Shown here piece after piece: positions 1 through 7,876 of a DNA stretch of 14,153 nucleotides. The notes beneath the pieces were generated by a model, which had not been told where the DNA came from, did not search any database, and saw only the letters and a list, made by a program, of their open reading frames with translations. Location of the stretch: assembly GCA_958430865.1 (NCBI GenBank), contig CAUDNR010002001.1:163082-177234 (forward strand), in the 5' to 3' direction. The translations under genes and the position numbers were made by a program. The DNA is from Entrophospora sp. SA101. Taxonomy: Eukaryota > Glomeromycota > Glomeromycetes > Entrophosporales > Entrophosporaceae. Numbering within the stretch: position 1 is the first letter of the stretch; every line of letters starts with the position of its first letter.

Positions 1-12
1 ATTTTATTTTTT

Positions 13-415
13 ATTTCTTTATAATAACCAGCTAGTAAGTATTATAAATCAACTTTTATAATTTTTATAATTTTTATATTTAATCAATAAGTTAATTTTT
101 CTTTATTTATAATAACCAGCTGGTTAGTATATTATAAATTACACAAAATAAATTTTATTAAAACATCATATAATTAATAAATCTTTATAATAACCAGGGA
201 GTAAGTATCATATTATGAAATTAACTTTTACAACACAAAATAAATTTTATTAAAACATCAACTAATTAATAAACTTATTTTCCAGCATGTAAGTAACTTC
301 TATAATATAAAATAAAATTTATAACATCAACTATTAAATAAATTTTATTTCTTCATAATAACTAGCTGGTAAATATTATGTTATATTATAAAATAACTTT
401 TACAACACAAAATAA
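13..415. repeat. Degenerate five-copy tandem repeat, period about 78-88 bp
   Basis: A unit of about 80 bp recurs five times. Its core reads ATAATAACCAGCTGGTAAGT or close to it. The CCAG (or CTAG) of each core starts at 28, 116, 194, 282 and 362, giving periods of 88, 78, 88 and 80 bp. Around the cores the units share the motifs TTACAACACAAAATAAATTT and TAAAACATCAACTAATTAAT. Copy 2 contains a perfect 14-bp palindrome, TAACCAGCTGGTTA (113-126). The copies have drifted by substitutions and small indels, so this is an old minisatellite. It lies directly upstream of the kinase gene. No coding frame is visible in it. Confidence 0.8.
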
Positions 416-526
416 ATTATCAAAACCTTGTCTAATCAAATAATTTATAATTTTATCTTTTTTACAATTTTCACTTGGAATGAATGTCTATTTTTTATTA
501 TGCTGAAAAATAATTCTATTTTATAA

Positions 527-2022
527 GATAATACTAAGGGTTTTAAAGAAAGAAAGAAAAAATATGGAATCTGTTCTGTTTGTGCAAGATATAATACTAA
601 TTACCAGTGGTGTCAATCATGTGATCCCAAATTGTTAGCTCGAAGTTGGACTAGCAGTGGTAATGAAAAATTGGATGAAATAATTAGAAATACACAGCTT
701 GAAGCCAAAGGATTTGATAGTTATCATTATCTTGAATGGATTCCTTATAACAAACTCATAGTTGAAGAAGGAATAGGTGAAGGTGGTTTTGCAACTGTGT
801 ATAAGTGTTACTGGTTAAATGGTCCTAGATATGTTTATGAAAATAAAAGATATTATTGTGAAGGTGGTCATGTAGCATTAAAAAAGGTTAAAAACTCACA
901 AAACATTTCTGAAGAGTTTTTGAAAGAGGTAAATAATTTGATATAATTAATTAACAATTAATGATTTTAAATCATAAATTAAATTTTATTAATTTTCATA
1001 AAGCTTCAAAATCACATTAAGTTTATAGGACCTTATCACAAGGGTATTGTTAATATTTATGGCATTTCACAAGATCCAAATACAAAAGAATATGCTCTCA
1101 TAATGAGATATGCAGATGAAGGAGATTTTAGAAAATATTTAAAATCATCTATTACAGGATGGAATGATAAAATCAAAAGACTTTATAACATCATCTCAAG
1201 TTTAAACACATTTCATCAAGAAAAACTTACACATGGTGATCTTCACAGTGGTAATATTTTATATTTTGATTATTTATCCCAGGCAATGATTACAGATTTA
1301 GGGTTATCAGGCTCAGCTGATCAAGAAACATCAAGTGAAAGTAAAAATGATATATTTGGAGTACTACCATATGTTGCACCAGAGGTATTAAATAAGAAAC
1401 CTTATACAAAAAAATCAGACATTTACAGCTTTGGGATTTTAATGTCAGAAACATCAACACATCAACAGCCATTCAAAGATCAATCACATGATCTAGAACT
1501 TGCACTGAAGATTTGTGGTGGCTTAAGGCCTAGTTTTTCAGATAATACTCCAGAATGTTATATTAAGTTAGCATACAAATGCATGGATGCTGATCCTGAA
1601 AAAAGACCAACAGCAGATGAAATTTTAAAAATTATTGCTTTTTGGAAAGATGCAGTTGGCACAATTGGTACCAACATAATTTTAAAACACAAACTTAATT
1701 ATTATAAATTAAATGAATTAAAAGAAATAAGAAAAATATTTAGGGAAGCAGATAAAAAACCCTTCAACCCTTCAACAATTACAGCAACTGCTCATCCAAA
1801 TGCAGTTTATACAAGTAGATTATTGAATTTTACAAATCTTTCTCAACCTGTAAATTCCAATAAAGTTACAATTATTAGCAACAATAATGGTAATAATCTA
1901 ATTTATTGTTACACATTTAATCATAATTATTTATTATTAATGACATTTTAAATTATAAATTAACTATTCCAGATTCTAAACAAATTGAATTAACTATACC
2001 AGATGATTTATCTAATTTGTGA
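527..2022 (+). CDS. Tyrosine-kinase-like (TKL) protein kinase, 5' end not resolved
   Basis: This is a protein kinase that would transfer ATP phosphate to protein substrates in the cytosol. Exon A is open from 527 to 928, an intron (GTAAAT..AAAG, 929-1003) follows, and exon B starts at 1004 in the same phase. Before the kinase domain there is a CxxC..CxxC pair (Cys codons at 572, 581, 611, 620), a feature of kinases expanded in arbuscular mycorrhizal fungi. Kinase motifs in order are the Gly loop GIGEGGFATVY (from about 770), VALKK with the ATP lysine, HGDLHSGN catalytic loop (1232-1255), DLG in place of DFG (1295-1303), APE (1376-1384), SDIYSFGIL and EKRPTADEI. Catalytic Lys, Asp and Asp are all present, so activity is plausible. 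No in-frame ATG lies between the upstream stop (524-526) and 632, so an upstream exon is missing or the 5' end has decayed. The C-terminus has two options: run on to a stop at 1949-1951, or splice 1890-1972 (GTAATA..TTCCAG) to a tail ending at 2020-2022. The second restores an open frame with the repeat LTIPD. Confidence 0.85.
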
Positions 2023-2760
2023 ATAGATTTTATTTATCTGATCTGATTATTGAAATTTTCACCTAGTCTTTTAGGAAGTGCCATGTGGTGAACAAACACC
2101 TCTTACTATTATCAAAAATTTTCATAACATGCTTTATATTTGTCTATTTATTTTAAATCAGATAAACCCTTTTTTGTGATTTAAGTGGCCTATCACTCTT
2201 ATAGAATTTTTATTTACTGTTTAATATTTTATATATTTTTATTATATTATCTATAAACAATAAAAAAACAAAAGAATTTTATCTTTGATAAATCTGTTCA
2301 TTAATAAATCTGTCAAGGTATTGTGGGATTGTGCCTGAGTCAAAAATGATAATTTCTGATAATATGTAAATTTATAGAATTTACTTTCTAAACTATCTTT
2401 CATTAGGTTTTATTATAATACACAGCCACTCCAAAGTGAATAATAGTGGGTTATCACTGCATGATGATTTCTCATTTTGCATCTTACATATGATTTGTAT
2501 ATTGTTTGTGGGTTATATATATAACACGAGACAAGGTTGATTTGTTTTAATGATGGGATGATCTTTAATAAAATGAAGTGATGGTTAGAGATTGTGTGGT
2601 TGGCACTTGTTCAACTTCCCAAAAATGGGTTAAAAAAGGTTGTTTGGATCAAATGATGGGATGATCCAATGTAAGATATAATGATGTAAAATATAAATGA
2701 TGGGATGATCTAATATGATTTATTTGTGAAAGGGAAAAGGTAGAATAACTAATAAGATAA
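2023..2760. other. Intergenic AT-rich region
   Basis: No coding frame is supported here. The region holds a 14-bp palindrome GTTATATATATAAC (2512-2525), a short GGTG/CACC hairpin near 2087-2100, and three copies of a 15-mer that is described separately. It separates the kinase gene from the coiled-coil gene. Confidence 0.6.
2549..2711. repeat. Three direct copies of AATGATGGGATGATC
   Basis: Exact copies of AATGATGGGATGATC begin at 2549, 2652 and 2696. The middle copy lies inside an 8-bp perfect inverted repeat, TTGGATCA (2644-2651) and TGATCCAA (2662-2669). The reverse-strand core GATCATCCCA recurs far away at 10279-10288. The copies lie 270-430 bp upstream of the coiled-coil gene, so they could be regulatory sites or transposon debris. 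I cannot tell which. Confidence 0.6.
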
Positions 2761-2979
2761 TTTCAAAAAAAGATTTGCAAAACAAAAACCTTAGAAAAGA
2801 AAAAGAAAATTTGCAAATTTGATTACAATTATTTGGAAAGGATTTACTTGCTTTACCCTAAAAAGCAAAATAAATTCAAGCAATTAAAAACAAAAATAAA
2901 AACTGGATTCCATCAATTGGTGGAAAGCAAAGAATGTCAAATCCAAGAGTTAGTTGCTAGAATAGAGGTAAGCATATAA
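2761..2979 (+). pseudogene. Open coiled-coil-like stretch upstream of the zinc/coiled-coil gene, no start codon
   Basis: Seventy-two sense codons run without a stop from 2761 to a TAA at 2977-2979, in the same frame as the gene that starts at 2983. The stretch is Lys/Glu/Gln-rich and ends in ECQIQELVARIE, which reads like a coiled coil. It has no ATG. A good donor (GAG/GTAAGC at 2968) follows, and a branch-point-like ACTAAC (2991-2996) with TTTTAG (3005-3010) lies beyond. However, removing 2968-3010 (43 nt) does not keep the downstream frame. Two readings are possible: an older, longer protein now cut by one nonsense codon, or a decayed copy of an exon. Its protein status is uncertain. Confidence 0.4.
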
Positions 2980-2982
2980 TTA

Positions 2983-3582
2983 ATGAGAGAACTAACTTAC
3001 ACACTTTTAGATTTAGAAAGAACAAGTCGAAAAACTTGTGATTTTTGTTCTAATCTTTATGGAGAGGATAATAAGTCTGTTAATCAAATAGTGGTTCATA
3101 TTAAAATGAATGGCAAATATGTTGCAGATGATGTAGTTTGCGAAAATTGTAAGGAAAAATTTGAAAATGATAAATTGTTAAAGTGTAATAGGTGTGGTAG
3201 ATTACAAACCAGACATTACCTTGATGTTCTTAATGGTAAATATATTTGTTTTTGTGTCAAATACGAAGAAGATATGGAAGAAAAGGAATTTCCCCTCTTA
3301 CCTGATGAAGAAATAAGTCAGTCTGCTTTTTATGAAAGACAAATAAACTCTTTACAAGAAGAGTTAACAACTACTGAAGAAGCACTAGAAATTGAAAGGG
3401 AAGAAGTAACCAAATTTCAAGAAAAATCTGAAGAGTGGAGTAAGAGACAAAAGCAGGAATTATTGGCTAAGATAAAGGGTTTAGAAGAAAAAATTAAGCA
3501 ACTAGAAGAGGAAAACAAGAAGTTAAAAGAGGAAAAGAATGGACAAATTGCTCAAATTGAAGTTAAAGAAACTAAGAAATGA
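2983..3582 (+). CDS. Cys-rich (probable zinc-binding) and coiled-coil protein, function unknown
   Basis: This is a 199-residue open frame that I do not recognise as a named family. The N-terminal half has four cysteine pairs: C19xxC22 (KTCDFC), C53xxC56 (VCENC), C68xxC71 (KCNRC) and C89xC91 (CFC). Their spacing fits one or two structural zinc sites, but no RING, PHD or LIM signature is clear. From about residue 115 to 190 the chain is almost purely Glu/Lys/Gln/Leu with heptad spacing (QINSLQEEL, KIKGLEEKIKQLEEE), so a long coiled coil is expected. No signal peptide or membrane segment is seen. The ATG at 2983 (ATTAATGAG) is the first in frame, but an upstream open stretch in the same frame ends only 6 bp earlier. 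The real N-terminus could therefore lie further up, and ACTAAC..TTTTAG inside the first codons could be an acceptor. The frame itself is convincing; the function is not known. Confidence 0.7.
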   Translation: MRELTYTLLDLERTSRKTCDFCSNLYGEDNKSVNQIVVHIKMNGKYVADDVVCENCKEKFENDKLLKCNRCGRLQTRHYLDVLNGKYICFCVKYEEDMEEKEFPLLPDEEISQSAFYERQINSLQEELTTTEEALEIEREEVTKFQEKSEEWSKRQKQELLAKIKGLEEKIKQLEEENKKLKEEKNGQIAQIEVKETKK

Positions 3583-3676
3583 TCTTGATTGAAAATAAGA
3601 AAGTAATTTTTGGCTATTTTCCTCTCTAAATTGAAATTCATTCCAACTATCAAAGAAAATGGTAGTTATTTTCCAT

Positions 3677-3934
3677 TTAAAGATTTTTGCTTTTTGTTAG
3701 TATTAGGTAATAATGCATCATTATGATGCTTTTTCTAACATTTATTATTTTTCTTTCTTCTTGGTAAATTTCATAGATGATTTTCTCTTTACTTAGATAA
3801 GCTTCAAGTATGTGAGTGTCATTTATTTTGAAAATATAAGGAGCAATTTTTTCACCTTGTTCCTTTTTTAAAACTCTTCTAATGGTACTATAATTCTTGG
3901 GTTCCATAGTAGACTCAATGTAAATTAACTTCAT
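3677..3934 (-). CDS. Small ORF, 85 codons, unknown
   Basis: This minus-strand frame starts with ATG at 3932-3934. It codes for 85 residues with a balanced, charged composition (for example EPKNYSTIRRVLKKEQGEK and KINDTHILEAYLSKEK) and no low-complexity bias, unlike chance frames in this AT-rich DNA. I know no family for it. Its start lies 18 bp from the target-site duplication of the first MITE (3952-3959). It is tail-to-tail with the coiled-coil gene (stop at 3582). It may be a fragment of a longer broken gene or a chance frame. There is no donor or acceptor pattern that clearly extends it. Confidence 0.3.
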   Translation of the reverse strand: MKLIYIESTMEPKNYSTIRRVLKKEQGEKIAPYIFKINDTHILEAYLSKEKIIYEIYQEERKIINVRKSIIMMHYYLILTKSKNL

Positions 3935-3951
3935 ATTAACTATTTTTGTCT

Positions 3952-4222
3952 AGACAAATTAAGGTTTCTGGTCGAAACTGCTTCTATTAGTAGCCGAAAT
4001 TGCCCAAATACTTTGGGCAAAAATTATTTTTTTATAAGCCCAAACTACTTTTTGTTATTAGCCGAAATTGGGTGAAATTATTTTAAAGTTGTTCAAGTTA
4101 AAACAAGTTGATTCATATAGTTTTTTAATGCTCATGCTTATAGAAAATGTTGAGAAGCCCAAATTGCCCAAACTAGTTTGGGTTATGAGAAAACAGTTTG
4201 GACCAGAAATCTTAAGACAAAT
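3952..4222 (+). mobile_element. hAT-like MITE, copy 1, with 8-bp target-site duplication
   Basis: A 255-bp element (3960-4214) is flanked by perfect 8-bp direct repeats AGACAAAT (3952-3959 and 4215-4222). Its termini are inverted: TAAGGTTTCTGGTCGAAACT at the left, and TAAGATTTCTGGTCCAAACT when the right end is read in reverse, 18 of 20 identical. Further inside, both arms carry GCCCAAA-type motifs. The 8-bp duplication and a terminus fitting the hAT pattern YARNG (TAAGG) point to the hAT superfamily. No transposase is encoded, so it is non-autonomous. Confidence 0.8.
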
Positions 4223-4451
4223 ATCATTGATCACATTGCATTGGTAATGTAATTGTGATATTAAATAAATAATATTGGTCCCTGAAATTTTTGTAATACC
4301 AATGTTCACTTTGTCTGGTTTTTTTGCAGCATGCTCCATATATATACCCCCTTTCCCAGCCTCAAAATGCTTGATGCTAAAATCCAAATAAAGTTTCTCC
4401 AACATGTGGGTTTCCAATAATAAGGAATCCTATATGCGTTGTATCTTGAAG
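4223..4451. other. Spacer between the two MITEs, holding a dispersed repeat fragment
   Basis: This 229-bp segment lies between the two MITE copies. Around 4276-4335 it is co-linear with a second place in the window, about 6117-6172: TCCCTG, then 22-23 bp later an identical 13-mer ATGTTCACTTTGT, then GCATG a little downstream. This indicates a dispersed repeat family with no identified ends. A minus-strand frame crosses the segment but runs on into MITE 1, so I do not call it a gene. Confidence 0.5.
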
Positions 4452-4678
4452 GTCTCAATTAAGGTTCCCAGTCCAAACTATTTTTGAAAAAGTAGCTTTG
4501 ACAATAGTTGGGCTTCTCAATATTTTTTATAAGAACAAACATAAAAAACTATATAAATCAACCTATTTTAAAAATAATTTCACCCAATTTCAGCTATTAA
4601 TAAAAAATAGCTGGCCCAAAGTGTTTCAGAAATTTTGGGTATTAAGAGATAGTTTCAACCAGAAACATTAATCTTAAT
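4452..4678 (-). mobile_element. hAT-like MITE, copy 2, in opposite orientation
   Basis: A 211-bp element (4460-4670) has reverse-strand sequence matching MITE copy 1 along most of its length, including the blocks GAAATTGGGTGAAATTATTT, TATATAGTTTTTTA and TTGAGAAGCCCAA. Its ends are TAAGGTTCCCAG (left) and, in reverse, TAATGTTTCTGGTTGAAACT. The flanking octamers GTCTCAAT (4452-4459) and ATCTTAAT (4671-4678) agree at 6 of 8 positions, as expected for an older 8-bp duplication. It is shorter than copy 1 because of internal deletions. No coding capacity is seen. Confidence 0.75.
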
Positions 4679-5043
4679 AACAGTCAAATGAAAATTTCAT
4701 GGGACTGAAAATTTGGAAGAAGCAGAAGCTCTAAGTGTGATTTGTCCAGATCAATTTATGTTATAAACTTGTTGATCTATCCTTGGTAAATAACCTGCTT
4801 CCAGTTTCACTTTTTTTGTTGTGTTGTGTTTCATCAGCTGTTGAAGTGTAAGTATAAGAATGAAAGAACAAGGGAAGGAAAAAAAATACAAGAATTTGGT
4901 TTACTTTTTTTTAAGTAAAATATGTTATGGACAATGAAATGGATATCAAATTAGTTATTTAAAGCTGTAAACAGTATATCAAATGCTTTCTCAATGAGTA
5001 AATAAATAAACAAAATGGAATGAATGAAAATAATTTTTTATTA
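4679..5043. other. AT-rich intergenic sequence
   Basis: I see no gene here. A 7-bp inverted repeat AGATCAA/TTGATCT (4748-4754 and 4772-4778) is the only local structure noted. The stretch follows directly after MITE copy 2. Confidence 0.5.
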
Positions 5044-5259
5044 TCAACTAAGGAACATTGTAAATACTTGATTTGCTCCCACCAATCCTTCTTCTCTTCC
5101 AGCTTCTTTGTTTTTCGAATCAAGGTTAAAGGAGCTGTGGGGGGAGAAAGGTATCAAGGTGAAAAGAAAAAGTTTGAAGAAGAATTTCTTCTCAAACTCC
5201 TTTGACTTTTTTTTTTGCCACCCTTTAGTGCCATTTAATTCTTTTTTTATTTTAGCCAT
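5044..5259 (-). other. Possible repeat segment with a 71-codon minus-strand frame
   Basis: This block is richer in GC and purine/pyrimidine-biased than its surroundings. It can be read on the minus strand as 71 codons starting MAKIKKELNGTKGWQKKKSK. A strong imperfect hairpin, GTTTGAAGAAGAA facing TTTCTTCTCAAAC, lies at about 5174-5199. The composition (long K and F runs) looks more like a dispersed non-coding repeat than a protein. I have an unverified impression that similar short predicted proteins recur in this kind of genome. Confidence 0.25.
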
Positions 5260-6657
5260 TTTTAAAAAATTTTTTTTGTATACATAATTATGACCAATAG
5301 TAAATGAGTTACAACTCTTGGCACATGACTTGGAGTTTTACTTTTTTTATCATCCTACTAATAAGTTTGCTTGATTTATTTTTGAATTGGCTTTTTTCCC
5401 AGCTATATTTTATTGATTATTTCATCTATTTTGTACTTATATTACAGGTTGATTTAGTAAGTTTTATAGTGGAGCAAGGAACAAAAAAAGAGTTCAATTA
5501 ACAACCCAAAAAGTAAGCATTAAACTTATTTATTTTTGTTGAAGTATTTGTAATTTGACTAGTTTTTTTTTTATACAGTGAATTGGTGATATTTTTATAA
5601 TGTTCCAACACAAGGCAATGCTTATTTACCTTGTTTCAATACCAATAAGACAAAAACAAAGATTTATTGCATTTTCATAAATATGAATGAACTTGTACAT
5701 TTTATTTTATTTTATTTTTTTACTAAAAGGTCCATTAGACAAAAAAAAAACATTAATCCCAAAAAATAACAAAATCTTTGTTTGCTCTTGAAAAAATATA
5801 GGATATTCATATATGTAATTTTTGTCCTCCTATTTTTATTATCTTTTTGATTTTTTTGATTGGAATTATCTGCCCTGTAAAAAAAACAGATCCGTGCGTA
5901 ACTTGAAATTCCGTTGTTTTCTCCAGAAATGTTTCATATTCATGGAAAAATCATGGAAAGATTACAGAGGAAAGATGGACTTTGCCGCCGCTATTGCAAA
6001 TTCGTGGAAATAATGGACTAATTTTTTTATAGGGCTAATGCACTAATTATTAACAGCTTAAGAATTTTTGACTCTTTTGTAAATCGGGCGATAAATATTA
6101 GGATTACACTAAATTTTGATCCCTGTAATTAATTTCCTGTGATGTTCACTTTGTTACAAGCATGTCTCAATAATGACTTTTAACTGGTCTTTAACCGATA
6201 TTTTAATTGGTGTTTTCTTAATTATTGACTAGTCTTTGGACAAGCTTTTAACTACATTTAAAGATCGGTCATTCGGCTTTCTAAAAAAAGACCAGTATTG
6301 GGGGCTAATAGTACGTCCATATTTAACCAATAACTGATAAGGTACACATTTAATCACACATCACCACCATATTAATATAAATGTAAAAAAATAATTCAAA
6401 AAAAAAATTCTTTACAATTTTATTTCAAGAGATTACTATCTTCTCTTTTTATCATTATTATTTTATTTAAGGTGGAAGCAGTAGTTGTAGTTGATTAGTT
6501 GTTAGCTGTTTTATTTTAAGTTGTAGACGAAGTAGTAGTAGAAGAAAAGAGGTTGCAGCAGTATTTCAGGATCCCCTTCCTTATTTTTTTTTTTGACTTT
6601 TTTATTTATTTAATTCGCACACACAAATTACAAAAGTTAATCAAGCTCTTGTAAAGA
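5260..6657. other. Long intergenic region and probable 5' flank of the knuckle-protein gene
   Basis: This is mostly homopolymer-rich AT sequence. The open frames near 5304-5501 and 5822-6013 are hydrophobic or compositionally odd and begin without a good context, so I do not call them genes. About 5885-6013 is a GC-richer patch (TCCGTGCGT, GCCGCCGC, repeated ATGGAAA). About 6117-6172 is the second copy of the repeat fragment seen near 4276-4335. From about 6471 the sequence has AGTAG/GTTGTAG runs and then TTAATTCGCACACACAAA, plausible 5' flank and leader of the gene starting at 6658. I recognise no TATA box. Confidence 0.5.
6183..6296. repeat. Inverted repeat, possible small MITE remnant
   Basis: ACTGGTCTTT (6183-6192) and AAAGACCAGT (6287-6296) form a perfect 10-bp inverted repeat enclosing 94 bp. 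Further inside, AACCGAT faces ATCGGT. I find no target-site duplication at the edges. This may be the remnant of a short palindromic transposon or just a dyad. Confidence 0.4.
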
Positions 6658-7876
6658 ATGTCATTTTCAAGAAGTTGTTATAAATGTGGAAACGGTTAGT
6701 ATTCTTCAACTGTTTTTTATAAAGTAACAAATATTTAAACATGTGTGAAAAAGGTTACTCAATATATGCGCATACATATTTACATGTATATAACCCACAA
6801 ATTGAATAATAATTTTTTTCTTTTCAAAAAACATTAGTTGGACATTTTGTCGATTCTTGTCCAGAAAGCGATAGATTATGTTATAATTGTAAGCAACCTG
6901 GTCATGAAGCTAACCAATGTACTCAACCTAGAACAGTTGAAACGAAGCAATGTTATTCTTGTGGTGGAGGTAAAAATTATTAATTGGAAAAAATCAATTA
7001 GATCCAAACGAGTTTTAAAGAATTATTTTCTCTCATTCCCTTTATTCCTTTATTATTATTATTAGTTGGACATCTTCAAGCCGATTGCTCAATTGGGCGT
7101 GGAGGGGGAGGTGGTGGAGGTGGCGGCGGCGGCGGCGGCGCTGGAGGTCGTTGTTACAATTGCGGTCGTTTTGTAAGTCTTCTTCTTAGTTAATTAATTA
7201 TACTTGTATGCATGTTTACATTTATTCTTACACAATATATTCAATATTTTAAAGGGTCATTTAGCTCGCAATTGCCATGGAAGTTTTTCTGTGAGTAGAG
7301 AAAGAGAAGGAGGAGGAGGCAGAGGGCGTGGACGTGGACGTGGACGTGGTGGATATGTTGGACGTGGACGTGGACGTGGTGGGTATATGGGAGGAGGACG
7401 TGGTGGGTATATGGGAGGAGGACGTGGCGGATATACTGGAGGACGTGGCGGAGGACGTGGCGGGCGTGATGGTGGTGGTGGTGGTGGTAGTGGTGGTGGG
7501 CGTGGTTCTCCTATTGTTTGTTACAATTGCAGTGGATATAATCATTTTGCTAGAGATTGTCAAGCTAGTGGAGTAAAATGTTATAATTGTGGCCGATTTG
7601 GTCATATTGTAAGTTGTTTTATTATTATTTTTATTGTTATTATTTTAGATATTTTATTAATTTTTCTTTTTTTTAATAGTCACGAGAATGCTCTTTTTCT
7701 CAAGGATCAAATGACAAACCTGGCAAAACATGTTATCAATGTGGTGAAGTTGGTCATATTGTAAGTAATAATAGTAAAAAAATAATTATTACAATAATAA
7801 CTTACTAAAATATTTCTTATTTTCTTTAAAATTTTAGTCTAAAGATTGCACCAATGAATTAAATAACGATAATTAA
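6658..7876 (+). CDS. CCHC zinc-knuckle protein with RGG segment (CNBP/Gis2/Byr3-like)
   Basis: This is a nucleic-acid-binding protein of the CNBP family; relatives bind single-stranded G-rich DNA/RNA and act on translation. The model is join(6658-6694, 6838-6969, 7066-7172, 7255-7608, 7680-7760, 7838-7876), 249 residues. All five introns are GT..AG with compatible phases. It has seven CX2CX4HX4C knuckles: 7-20, 27-40, 51-64, 86-99, 181-194, 201-214 and 228-241. Seven is also the number in yeast Gis2 and vertebrate CNBP. Knuckle 5 has Asn instead of the usual Gly before His (SGYNH). A 13-Gly run (69-81) precedes knuckle 4. Residues 111-178 are an RGG/RGRG/GGYMGGGRG domain, a likely site of RNA contact and arginine methylation. 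In CNBP the RGG box is short and sits after knuckle 1; here it is long and lies between knuckles 4 and 5. Start context is AAAGAATGTCA. All introns fall inside knuckle codons. It is convergent with the gene at 8268-9298. Confidence 0.93.
7381..7449 (+). repeat. In-frame 24-bp coding minisatellite in exon 4
   Basis: Two perfect 24-bp copies, GGGTATATGGGAGGAGGACG plus TGGT (7381-7404 and 7405-7428), are followed by a diverged, 3-bp-shorter copy (7429-7449). Each copy codes for GYMGGGRG inside the RGG segment. The unit is a multiple of three, so copy-number change would alter the length of this domain without shifting the frame. Hexamer CGTGGA runs lie just upstream (about 7328-7378) and GGC/GGT runs near 7122-7140 and 7471-7500. 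Confidence 0.8.

Noticed and set aside
13..415. CRISPR-like array
   Set aside because: Repeats are degenerate, the spacers are similar to each other, and the surrounding genes are eukaryotic; it is a minisatellite.
4058..4417. 119-codon minus-strand open frame
   Set aside because: Its second half is MITE copy 1 sequence read antisense and its first half lies in a dispersed repeat; a chance frame across an element boundary.
5304..5501. 65-codon hydrophobic frame
   Set aside because: Phe/Leu/Ile-rich translation of T-rich DNA with no domain, context or splice support.
5822..6013. 63-codon frame
   Set aside because: Starts at a non-ATG codon and mixes a poly-Phe/Tyr stretch with the GC-richer patch; no recognisable protein.
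7261..7605. Thr/Ser-rich minus-strand frame and a DVD-rich plus frame (7328-7576)
   Set aside because: Both are other-frame shadows of the GGX-rich RGG exon.
7204..7764. Single 186-codon plus-strand frame
   Set aside because: It is exon 4 of the knuckle-protein gene with translated intron on both sides; the spliced model restores three complete CCHC knuckles.
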